Positions 21,171 to 27,421 of a stretch of 27,421 bases of DNA are shown here, in pieces. Where the stretch lies: NCBI GenBank assembly GCA_030602965.1, contig JAUVYS010000004.1:1-27421 (forward strand). Reading direction: 5' to 3'. The position numbers and the translations under genes are program-made. The DNA comes from Candidatus Bathyarchaeota archaeon. GTDB taxonomy: Archaea > Thermoproteota > Bathyarchaeia > RBG-16-48-13 > JAGMEO01. Each line of letters begins with the position of its first letter. Position 1 is the first letter of the stretch. The notes under the pieces were generated by a model that worked only from the letters and a program-made list of their open reading frames with translations, was not told the origin of the DNA and did not search any database.

Positions 21171-22613
21171 CTAAATCAGTCCATAGGTTACTTTTTTTGC
21201 TTCAAACAAAAACAATGTTTCAAAACTTACCTTTTTTTCAGCAATAACCCTAGTTTTTAATCCTGCTTTTTCAAGTCTTTTTCTCGTCTCACCTTTATCA
21301 GAAAGAGTAGATTGCAACAAGAGGATTCTACCATTATCTTCAAGATAATTGGTCGCTTCCATCAAAAAAGCGTCAATGACGCTTCTTCCATTGGCACTTC
21401 CACTCCAAGCTTTGTTGATCCAACTTCTTTTCTGACTTTTTTTCACAGGTAAATACGGTGGGTTAAAAATTATAAGATCAAACTTCTCTTTAGGTTGAAT
21501 CACTTCAAACAGCCTTCCCCGTCGCACTTCTACCCTATTGTCTCTTTCGTTGATTTTTGCGTTTAACTTGGAACACTTGACTGCATGAGGGTTAACGTCA
21601 GTGGCTATGACTTTTTTTGCCCTTTCAGAAGCAATGATAGCTAGAATTCCACAACCCGTTCCAACATCTAACACTTTTTCTCCATCTTTAACTTTTAAGT
21701 TATCAGCTATTAAAAAAGTGTCTTCAGAAGGTTTGTAAACATCTGAAAAAACAAGGAAGACATAATCCTTGTAAAAGGTTTTCCTGTCTTTAATTATTCT
21801 TCGATGAACCTCGTCAGATAAAAGACCTAGTTCTTCTGGTGCAAGCATGTGCACTCGCTTTTCTAAATTGGGAAGTTCTTTTACGAATAATTTTTTTTCA
21901 TTGTCGCCTATTCCTTTACCTCTTAAATAAGTCATGAGCACATTCTTTATCTTTTTCCTCCTTTGATTGAAGAGGCTTTTAACAAGATCAGAGAAAGCCT
22001 CTTCATCTAGAACATTAAATGGTGGTTTGCGTGGAACTATATGTATTAGAGCGGATTCTACTTTGGGGGAAGGAAAAAAAGCTGATTTCGGAACACGTTC
22101 AATTATATTAACATCTGCTTTACGGTAAACCATCACTGTTAAGCGTCCATAGTTTCTGTCACCCTTCTTTGCGGTGAGTCTTTTAGCGAAATCTTCTTGC
22201 AGAGTTAATACGGCATTTTGAAATTTGAGTTCCAAAAGTTTGAAAATTAAAGGCGAAGATATAGAATATGGAGGATTCGCCACTACTTTGTTAATTTTTG
22301 GTAGCTCTGTAGTTAGAACGTCTTCATTTATGATTACAACGTTTCTTTTGTCTTCAAATCTTTTCTCTAATGCTTTTGTAAGTTTTGTGTCAATCTCTAT
22401 GGCATAAACCTTCTTTGCTACTTTTGACAAAACATCTGTTAAAAAACCTAGGCCTGCACCCACTTCCAATACTTCGTCGTTACTGTCTATGTTAGAGTAG
22501 TCAACCATCCTCTTCAAGAGAGTTGCATCAACACAGAAATTTTGTCCAAGACTTTTTTTTGGGTAAATTCCATATTTTCTAATAAGACAGTTCGTTTCTT
22601 CAAGCAGGTTCAT
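21171..22613 (-). CDS. Fused KsgA/Dim1 rRNA dimethyltransferase and HemK2-type methyltransferase
   Basis: One 480-residue frame holds two complete methyltransferases. Residues 1 to about 270 are KsgA: SLGQNFCVD at the start, SAM motif EVGAGLG (50-56), NPPYSISSP (from 113) and the FFPSPKVESALI block. It dimethylates two adjacent adenines near the 3' end of 16S rRNA. Residues about 290-480 are HemK2/Mtq2-like: VYKPSEDTFL, DVGTGCG (316-322) and NPPY (384-387). It should methylate the GGQ glutamine of release factor aRF1. In many archaea these are separate adjacent genes; here no stop or restart separates them. The ATG at 22613 is preferred over TTG at 22628, one base after the DUF655 stop. Confidence 0.92.
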   Translation of the reverse strand: MNLLEETNCLIRKYGIYPKKSLGQNFCVDATLLKRMVDYSNIDSNDEVLEVGAGLGFLTDVLSKVAKKVYAIEIDTKLTKALEKRFEDKRNVVIINEDVLTTELPKINKVVANPPYSISSPLIFKLLELKFQNAVLTLQEDFAKRLTAKKGDRNYGRLTVMVYRKADVNIIERVPKSAFFPSPKVESALIHIVPRKPPFNVLDEEAFSDLVKSLFNQRRKKIKNVLMTYLRGKGIGDNEKKLFVKELPNLEKRVHMLAPEELGLLSDEVHRRIIKDRKTFYKDYVFLVFSDVYKPSEDTFLIADNLKVKDGEKVLDVGTGCGILAIIASERAKKVIATDVNPHAVKCSKLNAKINERDNRVEVRRGRLFEVIQPKEKFDLIIFNPPYLPVKKSQKRSWINKAWSGSANGRSVIDAFLMEATNYLEDNGRILLLQSTLSDKGETRKRLEKAGLKTRVIAEKKVSFETLFLFEAKKVTYGLI

Positions 22614-22629
22614 TGTAAAAATCGCCAAA

Positions 22630-23196
22630 TTAAAAAGAACGAATAAAGATTCTGTGTTTTGACGCCCCTATCAATTCATCTAGTATTCTTTTACAGACAA
22701 CTTTAGCTGGGTTTGAAATGCCGGTTCTCTCTTGTATGTCTTTAAAACTATCAAAAGGCTTCCTCTCCCGCTGTTCCAATATTGTCCACATGTATTTCTT
22801 GCCAATTCCTGGAAGTAACTCAAGTGCATGCATCCTAGGCGTGACTGCTTGAGCTTCATTGAAAAATTGTACATTTTTTTCTTCTTGGTTTGCGACGATT
22901 TTTTCTATGATAAAAGGTAATTCACTTTTTGCTGTCGATGTTAAATCATTATAGTTTATTCTACCAGTTATGTGACTAATTTTTTCTCTTGGCATTGCTT
23001 TTCCTACATACACGCTCTCTCTTAACTCAAAGGTTGAGCCCTTGATAGCTTCTGCTTCGAGTAATGTGAAATAATCTTCACCAATAAGTTGGACTATTGG
23101 CTCTATTTTGAAACCGGTCTTAATGGCGCCAGGTTTACCAAGTGGAAGATGGTCTAGTACATATGTGTATTCTTCATACTTCTTATCGCTGTTCAT
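22630..23196 (-). CDS. DUF655 family protein
   Basis: The 188-residue protein is an archaeal DUF655 member. An N-terminal beta region (TYVLDHLPLGKPG and a VQLIGEDYFTLLEAE block) is followed by a C-terminal helix-hairpin-helix stretch (HALELLPGIGKKYMWTILEQRE, about 147-168), suggesting nucleic-acid binding. Its function is unknown, but it is nearly always found between rpoF and ksgA in archaea, as here. It ends just before the KsgA-HemK2 gene. The constant neighbours suggest a role in ribosome or RNA maturation. Confidence 0.88.
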   Translation of the reverse strand: MNSDKKYEEYTYVLDHLPLGKPGAIKTGFKIEPIVQLIGEDYFTLLEAEAIKGSTFELRESVYVGKAMPREKISHITGRINYNDLTSTAKSELPFIIEKIVANQEEKNVQFFNEAQAVTPRMHALELLPGIGKKYMWTILEQRERKPFDSFKDIQERTGISNPAKVVCKRILDELIGASKHRIFIRSF

Positions 23197-23269
23197 TTTC
23201 TTGGTTTCACTAAGTCTTTTTCTACTTTCAAAATGGATGGGTTGGAGAGTCTTTATCTCAATAAATATT

Positions 23270-23599
23270 CTATCTGTAGCTATCTAAAAGCTTTAGCACC
23301 GCCTCCAATTTAGAGGTAACAATGATTTTTTTCTTGCTTCCAACGAAAAAACCTCTCAACTCTTCGATGCTTTCTGGCATGCAATTTACAATTTGTACAG
23401 CGGCTGTCTTCTCAATATCAAATTGTTCAATAAGTGCTTTTACTAGTTCTCTGGCTTTATTTTCGCCAAGCTTTGAAAATTTATTCACATAATCATATGT
23501 TCTCTGTTGGAACTCGTCTAATGTTTTTTTATTTTTTTCAAGGGCTCTCTTTACTTCTGAAACTGTTATTTCACGTTCATCTACAATCTTTCTAGGCAT
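23270..23599 (-). CDS. rpoF: RNA polymerase subunit F (Rpo4, RPB4 homologue)
   Basis: The 109-residue helical protein is RpoF, half of the RpoE-RpoF stalk of archaeal RNA polymerase. Its order (ITVSEVKRALEKN, RTYDYVNKFSKL, then the C-terminal HRDC-like VQIVNCMPESIEELRGFFVG) matches the family. The stalk binds emerging RNA and aids promoter opening. It lies 22 bases after L21e and before DUF655, the standard archaeal order. The RpoE partner is not in this window. Confidence 0.93.
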   Translation of the reverse strand: MPRKIVDEREITVSEVKRALEKNKKTLDEFQQRTYDYVNKFSKLGENKARELVKALIEQFDIEKTAAVQIVNCMPESIEELRGFFVGSKKKIIVTSKLEAVLKLLDSYR

Positions 23600-23621
23600 C
23601 TAATTTTCCTCTGATAATTGT

Positions 23622-23915
23622 TTAGCCCTTATGTGGTCGCATGTGTTCAGGACGTAAAATGATGGTCTTCTCTTTATTTCCATCTTTTACTTTAACTGTG
23701 TATGCACGTCCTCGCTTCTCTTTAACTAATCCAACTCGTCCATGATAACGTCTATGTGGCATTCCCTTGTGTACGCTTGAATCGATTATTATCACGACTT
23801 TCTCATCAGGCTTATACTCGTGTAGTAACCTTCCAAGGGGTTGTAAACCTCTCTCTCTTGACTTCTTCCTAAAAAGTTTACGAGTTCCTCTTCGGTAACC
23901 TTTAGATTTAGGCAT
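23622..23915 (-). CDS. rpl21e: Large ribosomal subunit protein L21e
   Basis: The 97-residue basic protein is L21e. The start MPKSKGYRRGTRKLFRKK, the VVIIIDSSVHKGMPHRRYHGRVG core and the ILRPEHMRPHKG end are diagnostic. A strong AGGAGG ribosome-binding site precedes the ATG by seven bases, the best in this cluster and suited to a highly expressed ribosomal gene. It lies between pus10 and rpoF. Confidence 0.97.
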   Translation of the reverse strand: MPKSKGYRRGTRKLFRKKSRERGLQPLGRLLHEYKPDEKVVIIIDSSVHKGMPHRRYHGRVGLVKEKRGRAYTVKVKDGNKEKTIILRPEHMRPHKG

Positions 23916-23926
23916 AAATATTCCTC

Positions 23927-25246
23927 CTAAATTTTAACATCCATTACATCAATCTCTACGCATTTTGCTGATGTATCTACAAGAGAAGATATGTTGGGGT
24001 TTGTACGTCCTTGATCCCCAGATATCAACTCCTTAATATAAAGCCCCCCCTGACACCGTATTAACATTTCGACCAACTTTGGCTTCAACCTTTTTACTTT
24101 AACTTTAAAGATGCGTCTTTCTCTGATCTTATTAGCTCGACGATGTAAAACACGTGAAGGAGTTAACTGACGAATCAAACTCTCTGTTAAACCTTCCTTG
24201 AGCTGCTTTAAACCTTCATCAGAGATCTTTTTCTCAAATTCTACGACCACCCTATAAACCTTGTCAACCTTTTCTTCGGTTTTGATTTTCTTCAATTCTT
24301 CCTTCGGCACTATTCTTAATTTAGAAACTTCAACCTTTCCTTCTGCTGTTTGAGCCAGCTTTTTTCTGAATGTTCGTAGTTTTATCTTTCTTATTTTTGG
24401 CTTCTTCACTTCAATGATGAATGGTCTTCCTGATCCAAGAACTCTTGCGTCTATATCTTCACGACCAGCAGCATGAAACCGAGTATCTGTTCCCTCAGTC
24501 ATTTCAAGAAGTGGGGCTGCAATTAACTCTTCGACAGATTCAGGGTACATTTTTCCTGTTCCTTTACAGCGAGTACAACCTACACCCTCACATTTTTTAC
24601 AGATCCATTTGCTTTGAGGAATGCCTCTGACTAGCTTTCTATAGCGACCAGCTATGAAAAGTGGACGTACATTGAGAGATATGTTGTTTGTGAACGGATT
24701 GATGATAATAAGAATTTCTGGTTTTTTGTAATCCACAGTCTTTTGGGTTATCGATGCGATTTGTCTGCCTATTTCGCGACTCAGCTCGTTCCGGATGTTT
24801 TCGCCCCATTTTATGTGAAACTTAGCGCGTAACTCATCCTCTCTATTTTCTATTCCAGGTGGAACTGTTATACCCACGAGAAAAGTTTTGTACTCGTAGT
24901 CGTTGAGTTTTTCAACGACTTTTTCTATGAATTCTTTTATCTTGTTGAAATTGTTTTCACAGAGATGGCATCTTTCTTCTGTTTTTACAGTTATTCCTTT
25001 GTTCTCCAAGTTTTTTACTGCGAAGTTTGAAAACCCTTTTCTTGCAACCGTTATGAGAAGATTGGTTCCTTCTTCTGAGCCTTCAAGGGCAAGCCTGTCT
25101 CCTTCCAGTGTTAAGAGAAGCTTTATCGTTTTCCCTCTCTCCTGGTTGGTTAGCCCATGTGAGAGAAGAGCAAACTGTCTTCCTAAGCAATAATCACAAA
25201 GAGCATGTTCTTTTAACAACGCTTCTGCGGTTTTCAATATTTTCAT
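23927..25246 (-). CDS. pus10: tRNA pseudouridine synthase Pus10
   Basis: The 439-residue protein is archaeal Pus10, which makes pseudouridine 55 (and often 54) in the T loop of tRNA. The N-terminal part carries zinc-binding CDYC (17-20) and CHLC (93-96) and a THUMP-like region. A second cysteine cluster (C216, C219, C224, C227 in ICKKCEGVGCTRCKGTG) precedes the catalytic domain. The active-site GRED motif (261-264) is followed by LGSGRPFIIEVKKP. It lies between SRP54 and L21e, the usual archaeal order. Confidence 0.95.
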   Translation of the reverse strand: MKILKTAEALLKEHALCDYCLGRQFALLSHGLTNQERGKTIKLLLTLEGDRLALEGSEEGTNLLITVARKGFSNFAVKNLENKGITVKTEERCHLCENNFNKIKEFIEKVVEKLNDYEYKTFLVGITVPPGIENREDELRAKFHIKWGENIRNELSREIGRQIASITQKTVDYKKPEILIIINPFTNNISLNVRPLFIAGRYRKLVRGIPQSKWICKKCEGVGCTRCKGTGKMYPESVEELIAAPLLEMTEGTDTRFHAAGREDIDARVLGSGRPFIIEVKKPKIRKIKLRTFRKKLAQTAEGKVEVSKLRIVPKEELKKIKTEEKVDKVYRVVVEFEKKISDEGLKQLKEGLTESLIRQLTPSRVLHRRANKIRERRIFKVKVKRLKPKLVEMLIRCQGGLYIKELISGDQGRTNPNISSLVDTSAKCVEIDVMDVKI

Positions 25247-25297
25247 AGCCTTTCTCTCGAGTTTTATTCTCTTTACGTGGCTGAGAAAATGCAGCCT

Positions 25298-26638
25298 TTA
25301 GAATTTTCTTTGTAATTTCTTCAGGAATTTTTGGGGCATTCTCTTGCGACTGAAAGTCTTCATGTATTTCTTCATTAAGAAATATTGCTTCACAAGTTCT
25401 TTGACGCTTTTTTCGTTTGTACCTGAGCCTGATGCAACTCTTCTGATTCGAGAAGAGTTAAGTATTTTCGGGTCTGCTCTTTCCTCTTTTGTCATTGATT
25501 GGATGATGTACTTCCATTGTTTCATCTTGTCCTCCGCTACATTGACGGCTTCGTCTGGGATGTTGGTTCCTACTCCAGGAACCAAACTCAATATACTTTT
25601 CAGTGTTCCCAGACTCTTCATGGCTTCTATTTGCCCGAGCATGTCTGTTAGCGTAAATTTTCCACTTAAGATTGCTTTTGCTTTCTTTTCAGGTACCGAT
25701 ATTTCAGCTTCTCTAACCTTCTGGACTAGACCTTCAATGTCACCCATCCCTAAGAGCCTGCCAACAAACCGTGAGGGCACAAATTGCTCTAGGGCATCAA
25801 TTTGTTCTCCTGTTCCAATGAACTTTATGGGCGCTCCCGTCGCGGACACAGCTGAGAGTGCTCCTCCACCTCTAGCTGAACTATCCAGTTTTGATATGAG
25901 AATCGAACCTATCTTAGTTGCTTCGTTGAAAGCTTTTGCTTGTGCTGTTGCTTGCTGCCCCATCGTAGCGTCAACGATGAGGATTATCTCATCTGGCTTC
26001 ACTACTCTTGCTGTCTTTTTCATCTCTCCAATTAAGCGCTTCTCATCTTTGTGGCGACCTGCTGTGTCAAGTATTATCACCTCATAATTCTCTTTCCTAA
26101 ACTTCTCAACACCACCAATAGCGATTTTTATGGAGTTCTTCTCTGTTTTGTTGCCATAAACTGGAACGTCTATTCTATCAGCCAGCTGCTTCAATTGAGC
26201 GTAAGCGCCAGGACGGTAAGTATCAGCGCAGACAAGGGCCGGCTTCAGTCCTTGTTTTTGGAAATATTTGGCTAGTTTAACCGCGGTCGTAGTTTTTCCA
26301 GCGCCTTGAATGCCAATAAGCATGTAAACCCGAGTCTTTCCAGTTTCTATCGGAATCTTTGCCGGTTTTTCGCCTAGAAATCTTGTAAGCTCGTCGTAAA
26401 GAACCTTTACAACGTGCTCGCGCCTAGAGATTCCAGGCGGCAACTTTTCCTTTAAGGATCTTTCTTCTATTCTGCTTGAAATCTCAAGTACGAGTTGAAC
26501 GTTTACATCACCTTGGAGTAAAGCACGCTGAACATCCTTAACAAGCTCTTTTACAACAGCCTCATCAACAACCGGGACTTTCATAATCTTACGAATGGCT
26601 CTAACAAGTGAAGAGCCTAATTTTTCTATAGCCGACAT
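25298..26638 (-). CDS. srp54: Signal recognition particle GTPase SRP54
   Basis: The 446-residue protein has the N-terminal helical bundle (1-95), the GTPase G domain with G1 GIQGAGKTTT (109-118), DTAGRH and ISKLDSSARGGGALS, and a methionine-rich M domain (from about 300) that binds SRP RNA and signal peptides. SKLD replaces the common TKLD at the guanine-recognition motif, a mild change. SRP54 delivers nascent membrane and secreted proteins to the translocon through FtsY. GAGGG stands nine bases before the ATG. It heads the Pus10-L21e-RpoF unit. Confidence 0.98.
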   Translation of the reverse strand: MSAIEKLGSSLVRAIRKIMKVPVVDEAVVKELVKDVQRALLQGDVNVQLVLEISSRIEERSLKEKLPPGISRREHVVKVLYDELTRFLGEKPAKIPIETGKTRVYMLIGIQGAGKTTTAVKLAKYFQKQGLKPALVCADTYRPGAYAQLKQLADRIDVPVYGNKTEKNSIKIAIGGVEKFRKENYEVIILDTAGRHKDEKRLIGEMKKTARVVKPDEIILIVDATMGQQATAQAKAFNEATKIGSILISKLDSSARGGGALSAVSATGAPIKFIGTGEQIDALEQFVPSRFVGRLLGMGDIEGLVQKVREAEISVPEKKAKAILSGKFTLTDMLGQIEAMKSLGTLKSILSLVPGVGTNIPDEAVNVAEDKMKQWKYIIQSMTKEERADPKILNSSRIRRVASGSGTNEKSVKELVKQYFLMKKYMKTFSRKRMPQKFLKKLQRKF

Positions 26639-26789
26639 CTTTGGAGCCCTCTAGTTTTTATGTTAACACGCTCAACTCGAAGGGAGACAAAGCTCATTAA
26701 AAATGTTTATGGATTTTGAGTACAACAGATTATAACACTTAATTCTTTATGAAATATGTTAAAAAACAATTTTTTTCAGAGTTGATGAC

Positions 26790-27421
26790 ATGCTCGTAGT
26801 TGCTGAAAAGGGATCGGTTGCTAGATCTATTAAAGCAGCCATTCGCCCCCCTCCTAGAGCTCTGGCTTTATCAGGACACTTTCTTGGACTTAACTTTTCT
26901 GAAGAGTATAGGATTTGGACGAAAGTTAATCCGAATAGGCTTTTTCAAGCGCCAATCAGGTGGGTTGTCAAAGACAAAAAAAGGTATTGGAACCTCATTA
27001 AAGCATTGAAAGAAGAGGAAGCTACACTTGTAATCGCAACGGATAACGATCCTGAAGGAGAACTCATTGCATACGAAGTTCTCAATTTAGCTGAAAATGT
27101 TCTTGGCGATTTTTCATACAAACGGATGCGATTCAACTCAACAACATATTCCGAGTTGCGTCAAGGCTGGTTGAATTTGGAAGATGAATTGAACTGGGGC
27201 TGGGTATGGAAAGCCCTTTTCCGCCATAAGTTTGACCTCATAACTGGAGCGGCATATACCCGTCTTCTCACGCTATCAGCTCAAAAAACAAGGAAAGACA
27301 TCAAACTTGTTTCTTGGGGGAGTTGCCAAACACCAACCCTCTGGTTCGCCTTTCAGAGGGATATGACGATCAAGAATTTCAAACCTGAAAAATACTATGT
27401 TGTGGAGGCAATTCTGAATAT
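26790..27421 (+). CDS. Type IA DNA topoisomerase, N-terminal part (cut by window end)
   Basis: The frame is open from ATG 26790 to the last base, giving 210 residues of a longer protein. An in-frame stop at 26760-26762 fixes the start. It begins with a TOPRIM domain: LVVAEKGSVA (E6, K7) and TDNDPEGE (84-91), which supplies the metal-binding D85, D87 and E89. The SWGSCQTPTL motif (about 175-184) marks the start of the central domain. The active-site tyrosine lies beyond the window. Proline where most type IA enzymes have arginine (TDxDREGE), and GSCQ in place of GRVQ, appear typical of an archaeal topoisomerase I group rather than defects. There is no helicase-type N terminus, so it is not reverse gyrase. 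Confidence 0.93.
   Translation, partial: MLVVAEKGSVARSIKAAIRPPPRALALSGHFLGLNFSEEYRIWTKVNPNRLFQAPIRWVVKDKKRYWNLIKALKEEEATLVIATDNDPEGELIAYEVLNLAENVLGDFSYKRMRFNSTTYSELRQGWLNLEDELNWGWVWKALFRHKFDLITGAAYTRLLTLSAQKTRKDIKLVSWGSCQTPTLWFAFQRDMTIKNFKPEKYYVVEAILN

Noticed and set aside
25344..26087. 247-codon open frame on the plus strand opposite srp54
   Set aside because: It is the mirror of a fully conserved SRP54 gene, with no recognisable protein features of its own.
26800..27009. 69-codon plus-strand frame near the right end
   Set aside because: It overlaps the topoisomerase TOPRIM domain in another frame. The topoisomerase frame carries the conserved motifs.
26790..27421. Topoisomerase IA with TDNDPEGE and SWGSCQTPTL read as degenerate motifs
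   Set aside because: The metal-binding acids are all kept, and from memory these variants recur in archaeal topoisomerase I proteins, so I do not treat them as anomalies.
1..27421. CRISPR array, insertion sequence, prophage or integrated element
   Set aside because: I saw no regularly spaced repeats, transposase, integrase or terminal repeats. All genes are conserved archaeal core genes in familiar order.

Overview
The window is archaeal chromosomal DNA, AT-rich and densely packed. No stretch longer than about 300 bases lacks a gene, and I found no mobile element, CRISPR array or prophage. The content is strictly archaeal: aIF2-alpha, S27e, L44e, L21e, RpoL, RpoF, TFS, PCNA, PriS/PriL, Gins51, Csl4, Nop10, Pus10, SRP54, AglB and CDP-archaeol synthase. 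A UbiD/aconitase-X gene set for the archaeal-type mevalonate pathway, a PAC4-like proteasome chaperone, a Clp1/Grc3-type kinase and a TACK-like topoisomerase IA suggest a TACK-group archaeon, with Bathyarchaeia my best guess. No 16S rRNA is present to settle this.

Layout: (1) 1-2400 holds tRNA-Leu(CAG), a UPF0147 protein, a p27/SSSCA1-type zinc protein, a short XPF-type nuclease and a divergent thymidylate kinase homologue. (2) 2438-5447 is a divergent pair: a UbiD-family decarboxylase on one side, and the small and large subunits of phosphomevalonate dehydratase on the other. Together they convert mevalonate 5-phosphate to isopentenyl phosphate. (3) 5498-8665 carries a PAC4-like protein, an RNase H/RuvC-fold protein translationally coupled to a Clp1/Grc3 polynucleotide kinase, and RadB. 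(4) 8707-12090 is a membrane and glycosylation region: CarS, a small membrane protein resembling the membrane part of Ost3/Ost6, a small zinc protein and AglB (STT3). (5) 12146-17681, minus strand, is the conserved archaeal information-processing cluster: TFS, PCNA, PriL, PriS, Gins51, L44e, S27e, aIF2-alpha, Nop10. (6) 17718-21147, minus strand, holds TrmJ, a METTL5-type methyltransferase, Csl4, RpoL, a mini-RNase III-like protein and a DUF99 protein. (7) 21171-26638, minus strand, is the SRP54, Pus10, L21e, RpoF, DUF655, KsgA, HemK2 cluster, with KsgA and HemK2 fused into one reading frame. (8) From 26790 a type IA topoisomerase runs off the window.

The points most worth a second look are the KsgA-HemK2 fusion; a thymidylate kinase homologue that has lost the P-loop lysine and both key aspartates; an Ost3/6-like membrane module beside AglB; the coupled RNase H-fold/Grc3 pair, which recalls eukaryotic Las1-Grc3; and a mini-RNase III-like gene inside the RpoL/exosome cluster. 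All functional calls come from reading motifs and comparing with remembered family members. No database search was run.
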